Shown piece after piece: positions 23,079 to 35,191 of a DNA stretch of 64,000 nucleotides. Below the pieces are notes generated by a model. The model was given only the letters and a program-made list of their open reading frames with translations, was not told where the DNA came from and searched no databases. Within the stretch, counting starts at the first letter, position 1. Each line of letters starts with the position of its first letter. The stretch is from NCBI RefSeq assembly GCF_027579695.1, contig NC_083574.1:44160559-44224558 (forward strand), read 5' to 3'. The position numbers and the translations under genes are program-made. This DNA comes from Neoarius graeffei. Lineage: Eukaryota > Chordata > Actinopteri > Siluriformes > Ariidae.

Positions 23079-25925
23079 CCAGGCTCCAGTACAGACAGAG
23101 GCTTATGGGACTGATTCTGGAAGAAAAGCTCCTTAACATCCCCCACATCTCCTAACCTTATCTCTTGTTCTCCCCCAAACTACTCTGTACAGACATCAGC
23201 CATGCGCTCCTTTTCTTCTTCTTTTCTCTTCTCTCTCATGACACCACTCATCTGCCAAAGAGAAAGAGAGACAGAAAGGAAGGAGTTCAAACTCTTTGGC
23301 CAATAAAGCCCATACTGGCTGTTTCTCTTTCACTACACTTTTTTTTTTTTTTGTATGCTTGGACTAACAATCGCAGGAAGGAGAATATCATGACAACAAT
23401 AAACTGCATTGCTCTACTAATGTATAATTCCTATCTTACAAGGAAAGAAGTTATAGATGACTAACCATGCCATCCTTTGGGTGGTGTGCTTTTTAGCTGT
23501 TATTCACATGTTCAAATTCCCTCGACAGTGAAAATGCAAAAAGGTTTAATCCTGGCCTCTACAGTTTTCTGCTAGGTGGAAACCGGTATCATTTTAATGG
23601 ACGATTATTTGTGTTTTTTGTGGGGTTTTTTTTCTTTCTCTCTTTTTGTACCCCAGTCCTGTAATTCTCATCTTTATGCATCAGAGGAGTGAAGTGTTTC
23701 CTGAGTTAGCTGAGTAGGACTCTGGGTTGCTGTGGATGGTCAGAGAGGGGCTTTGTGAGTTCTAATTACTCATAAACACAGATTTATACTGAATGATTAG
23801 AAAAGAATGTACCGTAAGTTGAAAAATTCAAGTGTGGATCGAGCGTTAGATCAGGACGTCAGAATACTGCAGATGTCCGTCTGTCATTCCCCCCCGTGTT
23901 GAAATACCCTGATACACAGTCATAATGGCCTGTCTAAGTTCAGATAAACAGCAATGTGTGTAGTAATAATATTTTCACGTTTTAGAGACAGTGCATTATA
24001 GGTTTTTTTCCTAGTTGTAATAATAGTCAAAAGTCGCAAATAGGTGAAGGTTGATCCATCTTTCGCATGCCGACTCCACATTCAGAGCTATGAAAAGTGT
24101 GCAAAGAGGCATGTTACTGAAGCTAAGAAAGCAGTCTCCCTACACCATTGACTATTAAAGGACAAGGGTCATACATTCTTCTTGTTTCTGTATACCTGAA
24201 CCCTTCGTCAAAACTTTTCCCCTTCTTTCTCATCTTTTTTTTCCAAGCATTTTCAAGGCTAGGATGTGCCACAGAGGTTATAATAGTTTTGATTTCAACT
24301 GACATTCCTGTTAGATGAGCTGGTTTTGTATTCATACCTTTAATTCAGATACAGATCTAGCAACTATATCTGTTCTGTCATCTCTACCTGCTTTTCCTTA
24401 GAGAAGAGTGAAAGATCCAAGACAGCGCTTTTAACTTAAGGTTTTGTAGGGTTTAATTGCTGTCCAAAAGAGCATCCATTATTTTGTCCAGACTGCAATT
24501 GCTGTCTGACATTCTGGCAAGAAAAGGGTCCTCTCTTATCCAGCCCAGAACTCAGATAGCATGCCCTTTCCTAAAGTGTTCAAACTTGGAAATAGTACAG
24601 GTTGTGCTGAGGGAAAAAAAAAGGGGGGGGACAACCAAAACACCACTCATCTAATCGGGCATCAGTTGAGACATAGTACTGCTGTTTACTTTAGTTGGGA
24701 AAATTGGTTTTATACAATCAGGGACCAGAGGTGGTCAGCAGTTCAAATTTTCATCCTCGATATGCAGAAAAATGGACAAAATTTGTATTCTGCTTGGGAT
24801 GGGTATAGAACCGCTGTCACTATGCATTGCTGCTATGTGAGATGTTGTTTGAGGTTCTTAAGCGGTTAAGGATGTGAGGAGAAAGATTAACTCTAACACA
24901 ATAACTCCTGCTTGCTAACACCTGGTGGATATCAGGGCTGATCGGGATTAGCATGGAGCTGAAATCGCTGCAAAGTAAAAGCTGCACTAACAGACGCAAA
25001 GAGGAGCTGTGTCACAAGGTTCCTTTGGCCTCAAGTCATAGTTTTATGAAAAACATTACTTGGAATTTGTGTTTTTATGCTTCATAATAAAAACTGAACT
25101 GTTAACGTGCTCAATCTTTTACATGGTGGATAGCTGTTGTCCCCTGATGTTGATTGTGAAGGAGTTAGGATATATATCAGCTCTTACTGTAATTTTACCT
25201 CCACAGTAGTGGACCTGTTGTTGTCATAAACACAAAATAGACTGCAGTCAGATTATTAACGTCACTTGTAATGAGGTATGACATCATGCAAAAATGAATT
25301 AAACTTTGTGGCCACAAGAGGTTTAAATTTTCTAAATCTACATCTTGAATTTTTAATAATTAAATTTATCCTTTACTGCCATCCCACACTCAGTGTTTTT
25401 CCTACATATCATCTCAGTTATAACTATGGAATATGATGCATGTGTTTAATGACATGATGTTGCTTATCTTTATCTTTGGTTTGCTACAAAGTATCAGAAA
25501 AGCTTTCTGTAATATCTAACTGCACAAGGGGAAACAAAATCTGTTACTTTAAAGCAAGGGTTATCTCTTTTTTTTTTGCATTCTTGCATTTTTTTGTATA
25601 TTGGTTGTCATTTTTCTGTTTTTATTCCATATGTGATTTTCATTATTGTATTCTGTCCTATATTAGTTTTCTTTAAATCTGAGTTCAGCACTATGTGAAG
25701 AACAATTGGCATAATTTTTTTTTTTTTCGGAAAGGCATCAGTTCAATTTCCTTAATGTCAAGTCCACAGAATGAATTTCTGTTTGGTTTTCGCATTGGGA
25801 CATATTTATGATGGACTAATACTTGCTGCACATTCAAAAAGTGTTGGCAAGTGACCATATTTTATAGTTTGGCATATATGAGTGTACAATATGATTTGAA
25901 GCCAATAAACCCATTGTAATCTTTT
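23079..25925 (+). other. tspan9: probable long 3'UTR of tspan9
   Basis: No coding signal follows the TAG. An AATAAA at 25904-25909, followed by a T-rich stretch, is a plausible distal poly(A) signal; an earlier AATAAA lies near 23398. A polypyrimidine run and poly-T tracts occur at 23200-23350. The UTR extent is inferred, not demonstrated. No recognised repeat was seen in this stretch. Confidence 0.45.
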
Positions 25926-27152
25926 CTAAAAGATGTCTCTTTACTGTTCTTGAGCTGTTCTTCACACTGTGCTAAGCTCAGTATGTAGTTAGTTCATCAT
26001 CTCTGCTCATTCTGATTATTACTGGCCGAACACAAAGACAGACTACACAAAAAGTTTGGCTTTTCTGATTGTACATTTTGGTAAATCATTTTCTCAAATG
26101 CCAATGAAACTAATTTTATATAATTTTCTCTGTTTTATTTCTATTAGCTTTTTTTTAACTTGTCATTTTGAGAGCATTAGGTAACTCTGTTTTGTCCATG
26201 TTGCTGTTTGTCTACATATGTGCGAAGAAGCATTATATCAGCAGTTCTAAATAATCGTTATATCCACATGTTCCACTCTTTCTTTGAAGCACTGCCAGTA
26301 AATAACTAATTTGGTTAGAAATAAGGGATTTGGACAACTCATTTCTGCCATATCTATATTTTTGTATTAATGTCCTGACCCAGCGCTAGGCTATGTATCA
26401 GAGTTGAAGTTTAAGCTTCTGAGTGAGGTGTTTAATGTCATGGTGTCTTGGCACTTCTAATTTCATGCCAACCCAGTTTTGTCCTGTGGAGTTTTTGCTA
26501 CATGTAAAGCACTATATAAATATCTATGTTAGGTGGTGCACTAAATGTCATTCTTTAAATCCTAGTATTTTTTAAATAAAGGAGAGTGTGTCGCAAAATT
26601 CTGTCATGACATGGTCATTTAATTTTAATGACTAATCCTTAAAGCTAGACAACCTTTCGATTTCATAAAATCGGTGAAATTTAGTTCCCTCTGAAATTTG
26701 GTCATTGTGATATATGTTTATTTCTGTAATATCGAAAAAATATATATATATAAATAAATAAACAGGCCATTCTGTGGCTGGGAAGATATTTAATTTGAGG
26801 GGATTCCCGGCCAAATAATGTGCGTGAAATTGCTCGCCTCGCACAGTCACGCAAACAGAGGAAGTCCGTGTGCGCAGGTTTACCACCTTCTTCTTCTTTT
26901 GGGTTTTACAGCAGCTGGCATCCATAGTGTTGCATTCATGCCATCTACAGGTTTACCTTGACCGTACACTGACAGTTACATCATTCTGTCGCTAAACAAA
27001 CAGATGATCACACCGAGGTGCTCGCTGACTGCCGATATTTATTAGTTTGGTCCTGCGTTTCCTTTCCTTCGCAACATATAATTTCTTCTCGCTTTCCGTT
27101 ACCGTAGTCGGTCTTTCACATTTCATTCGCACACTCACATCCTCCATTTCCC

Positions 27153-27280
27153 TCTCCTGTTTCAAATTTGTATCCCACAATGCTTTGCACAAATGGGGAA
27201 AGCCCACCATGTGATGCATGACGTGGTGGGCTTTCCCCATTTGTGCAAAGCATTGTGGGATACAAATTTGAAACAGGAGA
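27153..27280. repeat. near-perfect 128-bp palindrome
   Basis: The two 64-base arms mirror each other around ATGCAT (27214-27219) with two mismatches per arm and no spacer. The outer 57 bases of each arm are identical. The right arm ends exactly where the truncated SINE starts. Confidence 0.95.
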
Positions 27281-27549
27281 CAAGTCGCCAGGTCATCGCA
27301 GGGCTGACACATAGAGACAAACAACCATTCATACACATTCACACCTACGGTCAATTTAGAGCCACCAATTAGCCTAACCTGCATGTCTTTGGACTGTGGG
27401 GGAAACCGGAGCACCCGGAGGAAACCCACGCAGACACGGGGAGAACATGCAAACTCCACACAGAAAGGCCCTTGTCAGCCGCTGGGCTTGAACCAAGGAC
27501 CTTCATGCTGTGAGGCGACAGTGCTAACCACTACACCACCATGCCGCCC
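27281..27549 (-). mobile_element. SINE, 3'-truncated at the palindrome, reverse
   Basis: The 5' head is complete (ending GCCGCCCC on the + strand); the last ~100 bases of the SINE are missing at the palindrome edge. No target duplication recognised. Confidence 0.85.
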
Positions 27550-27717
27550 CTAAATTCATTAATTGTTCTATTTTTATTTAGTTTTAATGAAACTAATAAA
27601 ATTGGAAGTATGTGATTTGAATTCAGTAGCTTTCGGTCCACTAAACAAAAATAATTGGGTGTCAGGGAAAATTCTTTTTATGACCTAAACTTGAAAAATC
27701 TGAAAGGTAGTCTACCT

Positions 27718-29269
27718 TTAAATGTGATTCTATCTTAACCAAATGTGAGCATGCCAAAACCTTTCAACAAAGCTATTAAGTGATGCGTTGTGTCATATTT
27801 CCAATTTGTCAGTTAGCCATCTTCCCCTTCCTTCTTTTCACCTCATACGTATCAGGTCACATGTACACCATATGGAGCAATCTGAATGGCAGCTTGTAAT
27901 TGTGGTTAGAGTGATAGGTTTCCTGTGTTCCAAAGCTGAGAACAGCCTCATCTCATTGTATCTACCTTATTTTACAAGTGTTTTTGTAGAACATTACAGA
28001 ACCCCATGTTGCCTACTTTGAGATTAGCTTCAAGTCAGCTTTCCATCATTACCTTTGCTTGTCTTATTATCTATCATTCACCAGGTGTGGGTAAGCTGCT
28101 CTGCCAGACATGTGCAAATCAACAATTTGGCTCCAATCCACAAACAGGAATCATAAAACCAGCATGGTCAAAAGCCAAAAATACCATCTATGTGGTACTT
28201 TTAAGTGACTGTGACCTGGTTCCACAGTCCAAAATCCCATAATATCACTGCTTGCTTCACACAGCTTTAGGCAAGGACAATTTTGCCCATAGACTTCTAA
28301 TAGGCATCGGAGTACCTCGCACCCATCTCATGGGATGCACCCATTACCAAAAAGGCCCATGATGCATACCCCTGAAGGGCAAAGGCTGGAGATGGGATAC
28401 TTTACAGACAAAAACAAAAGTTCAATGGGTCCTGATGGCAATGTCACACATGTACAAATCTAGTTCTGCTGTCACTCAGCAACCTTTTAGGATCTCAGGG
28501 CCTCATTGATATCAGACCCCAATAAAGTTATTGTTTTGACCCAAGAAGTCAACTTATTTTCTTGTTCAGAAGGATGGTGATTCTTGTGCACTTAAAGTGG
28601 TTCTTAAAGAATGTTCAATCTTTGACAAATGTAGTCCAAGCCATACAACCTCAGGCTGGTGATGCAAAGTTTTTCTAATGAAAAGGGTCTGCTTGGTGGT
28701 AGTCCCCATAAGAGTGAGATATTCAGCATGGATGCTTCCCTTATAGGTGGTGGATCAGTGAAGTGGCACAGGTGCACATGAAGCATAAGATCAACACACA
28801 TCAACCAGATAAAACTGAGGTCCTTTTCACACTTCCAAGACATTCTCATGACTGAGTCATATGGACAATGTAATGATGTACAGTTATAGCCATTGTCATG
28901 CATACATGGGTGGTGAGATGACTCCAGGGTTACCTTGTGGTTAAATTCAGGATTCCTGCCCAAGGTCATAATTTTGAAATTCAGTCAACTGATCTTGCAG
29001 CATCCCATAAAGTTGAAACTGGAAAGGACTTGGAACCTGGTTCTTGCCATGCCCAGTATACCCCATAATTTACTATTTAGATAGGATGGAATTCATCATC
29101 AGACCAACTATTTGTGTAGTGGACATCATCACCATGGCCTGGAACACACTGTGAGGACTGCCCTTCCAGGAAATCTGTGTTGCTGCTACTTTAGAATTAC
29201 TATGCATGCTTTCAAGATTCTATAATGTTAACATCACCCCTCCTAGTAATGTGTGGTGGTTCTCTGATT
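27718..29269. other. intergenic, no recognised feature
   Basis: Sequence between the two tetraspanin genes. Several short frames show no recognisable motif. It has the look of old retroelement debris, but no family was identified. Confidence 0.4.
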
Positions 29270-29400
29270 ACCTATGGCCCAAGACCACCTGGAGGCACAC
29301 TGTAGAGAAAGAGAGGAAAGTGGCAGGTTGGAGAACATGGGACAAGGTGTGGGCTGTGGCGGATAATCAGGAGATGTAGAGATGCTGTGAAGGCCTTATA
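29270..29400 (+). pseudogene. possible LINE ORF2 C-terminal remnant
   Basis: The + frame reads PKTTWRHTVEKERKVAGWRTW followed by W-V-A and a cysteine-rich end. This resembles the extreme C-terminus of fish RTE-like LINE polyproteins. It is short and broken by a stop. Confidence 0.35.
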
Positions 29401-29639
29401 TGCCATCATGTCTCTGATTACCTATCTAGTTAATCTGATTATGAGTCCTATTCCTCATGACATCATTGGCATAGATTATACAGGTGATTCTCAAGCCACT
29501 GGTGGTGAGGAAGTATCAAACTGAATTCTAATTATGTGCCATTTGGGACCATCGATGACCAAGGGAGAACTTGGCAAGAAAGTTCCAGGGAAAGATGGCT
29601 ATATGAGTCACTTCAAAACTTGGCATAAAGTGGCACAAC

Positions 29640-29850
29640 AGGGGCAGCCATGGCTTAAAGGTTAGAGAAGCAGCCTGGGGCCCAAAGGGTTGCTGGTTCA
29701 ATTCCCAGGACCAGTAGGAAAAAATCCATAGCTGAAGTGAAAGGCACCTGCCCCAACTGCTCCCCAGGTGCTGGGTATGTGTGTGTCCTTGTTATATGTC
29801 ACTCTGGATAAGAGTGTCTGGTAAATGCCAATCGTGTAATGTAATGTAAC
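29640..29850 (+). mobile_element. second tRNA-derived SINE family
   Basis: Head GGGCAGCCATGGCTTAAAGG with TTAAAGGTTAGAGAAGC (box A position) and TGGTTCAATTCCC (box B). The tail CTGGATAAGAGTGTCTG-TAAATGCC ends in repeated TGTAA, a common fish SINE ending. Confidence 0.75.
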
Positions 29851-30377
29851 AGAAAAGTGTGGTCAGTGGTTTCTGGGTGTCTAAGTGTATGACAGCCAGT
29901 GAAATCTAGCTGGGAGAAAATGGGAGACTATACCGGTAAAAAAGAAATTCTCAGCACCACTCTAAAACATTCTATCACATGATGAAAATAAAATGTTGCT
30001 ATTTAGAAGTATGTTGATTGATTTCTGTCAATTACATAGACAATTCTAAACTGCTCTGGAGAGATCTGCTGCAAATGAAGTGCAGCAACACTAATAGACC
30101 ATGTTCACAAGGGAGATTACACATATTAAATTAAATTATACAGTACAGCTTATTATAACAGTGAATAATAACAGGGTTAAAATGTTTTGCCCTAAGAATA
30201 TAATTGTGTTTAAAATACATTAGGAACAGTGGAATGACATTTATGTAACAAACTCTCCTCTTTGTTTTCTTTGTTTCATGTTTTTTACATTCTTAAAAAA
30301 ACTTTTCCTTATGCACAAAAGACCTATTTAAGGCTTGGAATTACCATTTTTAATTAATTCCATGTTATTGAATTACA

Positions 30378-30731
30378 TTGGCAGCATGGTGGTGTAGTGG
30401 TTAGCACTGTCGCCTCACAGCAAGAAGGTCCTGGGTTCGAGGCCAGGGGCCTTTCTGTGTGGAGTTTGCATGTTCTCCCCATGTCCGCGTGGGTTTCCTC
30501 TGGGTGCTCCGGTTTCCCCCACAGTCCAAAGACATGCAGGTTAGGATAATCGGTGGCTCTAAATTGAACATACGTGTGAATGTGAATGGTTGTTTGTCTC
30601 TATGTGTCAGCCCTGTGATGACCTGGCGACTTGTCCAGGGTGTACCCCGCCTCTCACCCATAGTCAGCTGGGAAAAGATTCAGCTTGCCCACAACCCTGC
30701 ACAGGATAAGCAATTACGGATAATGGATGGA
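30378..30731 (+). mobile_element. SINE, variant subfamily with GGATGG tail
   Basis: Same head as the main SINE, but the end reads GATAAGCAATTACGGATAAT then GGATGGA, like the copy at 50521. Target duplication TGAATTACA at 30369-30377 and 30732-30740. Confidence 0.9.
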
Positions 30732-31043
30732 TGAATTACACTGTTAGAATTAATTGTGCACTTAAATCTGTCTGTTTGCCAAGTCAAGAATAAACACATC
30801 ATTATGGGATGGCATTGTGGATACACGCACCTAAATACATTTTAACTGAGCACCAGCAAAATTAATATCAGAGAACGACTATATTATTTTTAATGAACTG
30901 TGGCAAAATCTGTTTGGGCAGTAAGTACCTATTTGTAAAGAGTGTAAAAAACAAAGCTTGAGCATTAGTTATGATTATAAGCAAGCCCATGTAATCTTTT
31001 TTTTTTGAGAAAATTTCTTTTTACACCCAAAACTCAATTTTAA

Positions 31044-34000
31044 CCCCCTCCTAGAACTGCCACCTTATTGTTGTGGAGGGGTTTGTGTGCTTGAATGATC
31101 CTAGGAGCTATGTTGTCAGGGGCATTATGCCCCTGTCAGGGTTTCCCAAGGCAGACAGGTCCTAGGTGACAGGCCAGACCAAGAGCAGTTCACCAAAACC
31201 CTTATGGAGAAACCATCAAGGTCCGTGACGTCGCCCGGTATAGCGCAGCTGGGGCCCCACCCTGGAGCCAGGCCTGGGGTTGGGGCTCGTATGCAAGTGC
31301 TTGGTGGCCGGGCCTTTGCCCATGGGGCCCGGCCGGGCTCAGCCCGAAGAGGTGACGTGGGACCGACCTCCTGTGGGTTCACCACCCACAGAGGTAGCAG
31401 TAGGGGACTGGTGCAGTGTGGATTGGGTGGCAGTCGAAGGCAGGGGCCTCAACGACTTGATCCCCGGACACAGCGGCTAGCTGTTGGGACATGGAATGTC
31501 ACTTTGCTGGGGGGGAAAGAGCCTGAGCTTGTGCGGGAGGTTGAGAGGTACCGGCTAGAGATAGTCGGGCTCACCTCCACACACAGCTTGGGCTCTGGAA
31601 CCCAGCTCCTTGAGAGGGGCTGGACTCTCCACTTCTCTGGAGTCGCCCATGGTGAGCGGCGGCGGGCTGGTGTGGGCTTGCTTATAGCTCCCCAGCTCAG
31701 CCGCCATGTGTTGGAGTTTACCCCAGTGAACGAGAGGGTCGCCTCTCTGTGCCTTCAGATTGGGGAGAGGGCTCTTGCTGTTGTTTGTGCCTACGGGCCG
31801 AATAGCAGTATAGAGTATCCGGCCTTCTTGGAGTCCCTGGGAGAGGTACTGAGGGGTGCTCAGACTGGGGACTCCATTGTGTTACTGGGGGACTTCAATG
31901 CTCATGTGGGTGACGACAGTGACACCTGGAGGGGCGTGGTTGGGAGGAACGGCCTCCTCGATCTGAACCCGAGTGGTGTTTTGTTATTGGACTTCTGTGC
32001 TAGTCACGGTTTGTCCATAACGAACACCATGTTCGAGCATAGGGGTGTCCATAAGTGCACGTGGCACCAGGACACCTTAGGTCGGAGGTCGATGATAGAC
32101 TTTGTTGTCATTTCATCTGATCTCCGGCCCCATGTCTTGGACACTCGGGTGAAGAGAGGGGCTGAGCTGTCAACTGATCACCACCTGGTGGTGAGTTGGA
32201 TCCGCTGGCGGAGGAGGAAGCTGGACAGACCTGGCAGGCCCAAACGTATGGTGAGGGTCTGCTGGGAACGTCTGGCCGAGCACTCTGTTGGGGAGGTCTT
32301 TAACTCCCACCTCCAGGAGAGCTTTTCCCAGCTTCCGAGGGAGGCGGGGGACATTGAGTCCGAGTGGACCATGTTCTCTACCTCCATTGTGGACGCAGCT
32401 GTTCGCAGCTGTCGTGGCGGCAATCCCCGAACCCGGTGGTGGACACCAGAAGTAAGGGATGCCGTCAAGCTGAAGAAGGAGTCCTATCGGGTCATGTTGA
32501 CCTCTGGGACCCCTGAGGCAGCTGATGGGTATCGGCAGGCCAGGCGTGCTGCAGCTCAGGCAGTTGCGGAGGCAAAAACTCGGAACTGGGAGGAGTTCGG
32601 GGAGGCCATGGAGAAGGACTATCGGTCGGCCTCGAAGAAATTCTGGCAAACCATCCGGCACCTCAGGAGGGGGAAGCAGTACTCTGCCAACATTGTTTAC
32701 AGTGCGGGTGGGGAGCTGTTGACCTCGACTGGGGACATTGTCGGGCGGTGGAAGGAATACTTTGAGGATCTCCTCAATCCCACCATCATGTCTTCCATTG
32801 AGGAGACTGAGGCTGATGACTCAGAGGTGGACTCGTCCATTACCCAAGCCGAAGTCACTGAGGTGGTTTGCAAGCTCTTCGGTGGCAAGGCACCGGGGGT
32901 GGATGAGATCCGCCCTGAGTATCTCAAGTCTCTGGATGTTGTGGGGCTGTCTTGGTTGACACACCTCTGCAACATCGCGTGGCGGTCGGGGACAGTGCCT
33001 CTGGAGTGGCAGACTGGGGTGGTGGTCCCTCTTTTTAAGAAAGGGGACCGGAGAGTGTGCTCAAATTATAGGGGAATCACACTTCTCAGCCTCCCGGGGA
33101 AAGTTTACTCTAGGGTACTGGAGAGGAGAATTCGACCAATAGTCGAACCTCGGATCCAGGAGGAACAATGCGGTTTTCGTCCTGGTCGTGGAACACTGGG
33201 CCAGCTCTATACCCTTCATAGGGTGCTCGAGGGTTCATGGGAGTTTGCCCAACCAGTCCACATGTGCTTTGTGGATCTGGAGAAGGCATTCGACCGTGTC
33301 CCCCATGGTATTCTGTGGGGGGTGCTTCAGGAGTATGGGGTTCGGAGCTCTTTGCTAAGGGCTGTCCGGTCCCTGTATGAACGGAGCAGGAGTCTGGTTC
33401 GCATTGCCGGCAGTAAGTCAGACCTGTTCCCAGTGCATGTTGGACTCCGGCAGGGCTGCCCTTTGTCACCGGTTCTGTTCATAATTTTTATGGACAGAAT
33501 TTCTAGGTGCAGCCAGGGGCCGGAAGGAATCCTGTTTGGGAACCACAGGATTTCATCTCTGCTCTTTGCGGATGATGTTGTCCTGCTGGCTTCTTCAAAC
33601 CAGGACCTCCAGCATGCACTGGGGTGGTTGCAGTCGAGTGTGAAGCGGCTGGGATGAGAATCAGCACCTCCAAGTCCGAGGCCATGGTTCTCGACCGGAA
33701 AAGGGTGGCTTGCCCTCTACAGGTTGGTGGAGAAGTCCTGCCTCAAGTGGAAGAGTTTAAGTATCTCGGGATCTTGTTCACGAGTGAGGGAAGGATGGAG
33801 CGTGAGATCGACAGGCGGATCGGAGCAGCCTCCGCAGTGATGCGGTCGCTTTACCAGTCCGTCGTGGTGAAGAAGGAGCTGAGCCAAAAGGCGAAGCTGT
33901 CAATTTACCAGTCGATCTATGTTCCTACTCTCACCTATGGTCATGAGCTTTGGGTAATGACCGCAAGAACAAGATCGCGGATACAAGCGGCCGAAATGAG

Positions 34001-34373
34001 TTTCCTTCGCAGGGTGGCTGGGCGCTCCCTTAGAGATAGGGTGAGAAGCACAGTCACTCGGGAGGAGCTCGGAGTAGAGCCGCTGCTCCTCCACATCGAG
34101 AGGAACCAGCTGAGGTGGCTTGGGCATCTTTTTCGGATGCCTCCTGGACGCCTCCCTGGGGAGGTGTTCCAGGCATGTCCCCCCGGGAGGAGGCCCCTGG
34201 GAAGACCCAGGACACGCTGGAGGGACTATGTCTCTTGGCTGGCCTGGGAACGCCTCGGTGTTCTTCCCGAGGAGCTGACCGAGGTGTCTGGGGAGAGGGA
34301 AGTTTGGGCTTCCATGCTTAGACTGCTGCCTCCGCAACCCAGTCCCGGATAAAGCGGAAGAAGACGAGACGAG
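31044..34373 (+). mobile_element. Rex3 non-LTR retrotransposon (RTE clade), full length
   Basis: 3.33 kb, flanked by the perfect 12-base duplication ACTCAATTTTAA (31032-31043, 34374-34385). It ends in GATAAAGCGGAAGAAGACGA, the Rex3-type tail. The sequence contains TGGCAGACTGGGGTGGTGGT and CAGGGCTGCCCTTTGTCACC, conserved Rex3 RT blocks. It lies between tspan9 and the tspan33-like gene. Confidence 0.95.
31204..34352 (+). pseudogene. Rex3 endonuclease-reverse transcriptase, one frameshift
   Basis: An 817-codon frame (31204-33657) overlaps a second of 242 codons (33624-34352); a one-base loss near 33630 explains the break. The endonuclease part shows [32 protein letters not shown] and STDHHLVV (catalytic Asp/His). 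RT blocks are [58 protein letters not shown] and [11 protein letters not shown] (FADD active site). The second frame has SEAMVLDRK, FKYLGILFTSEGRM and the C-terminal RWLGHLFRMP block. No other disabling change was noticed, so the copy is recent. Confidence 0.94.
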
Positions 34374-34385
34374 ACTCAATTTTAA

Positions 34386-34932
34386 TGAGTTAGAAATATA
34401 ATGGCAATGCCGAGTATGATGTGTCTGAAACATTTCTTAGCTCTCTGGGCCTGGCTCAGGGCCATTTCCATGCTGAAATGGCAGTTTTATGATGTTTTTA
34501 CAACACATAATGGTTATGGGCCAATGACTGATTATAACATTTTAAGAATACACTGTCAGTGACAGTTTAATTTAATGTTCAGTGATGAGCAGTGTTTTTT
34601 CTGCTTTGAGTGTGAACAGTAGAAGCAGTCATCAAATGTTTAGCTTCCCAAATTTGTCTGCCTGCATCAATGTTCATTCTGTGCACATTACTCAGTCCTG
34701 GTGACAGTATAACAATGGAGCAAAGCTTCAGGATTATTCGCTCGCAGTCCAGGCCAGAGGTACGTTATGTGAAGTAATTCTCTGGCATGCATCAATGGAG
34801 TACCAGTGTTGTATCCTCAGCCTACCATTCAGCTGGCATGTTGCATGGTAAACAAAATAACCCCTTCAGCTGGGTGGTTTGTTTATGTGGTGATTGTGTT
34901 GTAGAAATTGCCTCTCCACATTTGTGCTTGCA
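34386..34932. other. upstream region of the tspan33-like gene
   Basis: About 550 bp between the Rex3 copy and the start codon, presumably holding 5'UTR and promoter. No TATA box or CpG island is evident, and an upstream non-coding exon cannot be excluded. Confidence 0.4.
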
Positions 34933-35028
34933 ATGGAGAGAGACCTGAATCTCAGCAGGGCAGAAACCTTTTCATACCTTAATCCCTGCATCCGTTATTT
35001 TCTGTTCCTCTTCAGTTTCTTATTTTGG
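34933..35028 (+). CDS. tspan33: tspan33-like exon 1 (start codon and first half of TM1)
   Basis: 32 codons from ATG to a TGG|GTAAGT donor. SYLNPCIRYFLFLFSFLFW is a tetraspanin TM1 start and continues exactly, in phase 0, into VFSLCIVAIGIYATVQ of the exon at 55364, twenty kilobases away. Distance makes it easy to miss, but frame, hydrophobicity and the FW/V junction all fit. Confidence 0.87.
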
Positions 35029-35151
35029 GTAAGTAAAGCTTCTCACCTGATAAATACAAGCTACGAATGTGCTTTTGTGCAGCAAATTGTGCAAACACTA
35101 AGCTTTGTGTACGTAACAGAATGTTCTGTCAGAGTTTCTGTGTTCAGCAAC

Positions 35152-35191
<40 letters not shown>

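Larger units (their letters stand above)
26643..27717. mobile_element. second TTAA-flanked element (Kolobok-like, non-autonomous)
   Basis: Left terminus AGCTAGACAACCTTTCGA and right terminus TGAAAGGTAGTCTACCT are imperfect inverted repeats bounded by TTAA (26639-26642, 27718-27721). It contains a 128-bp palindrome and a SINE fragment. No intact transposase. Confidence 0.68.

Noticed and set aside
26632-26925. 97-codon minus-strand frame near the second TTAA element
   Set aside because: It begins with MDASCCKTQKKKK but has no recognised domain, and it runs through the element end. Considered a chance frame.
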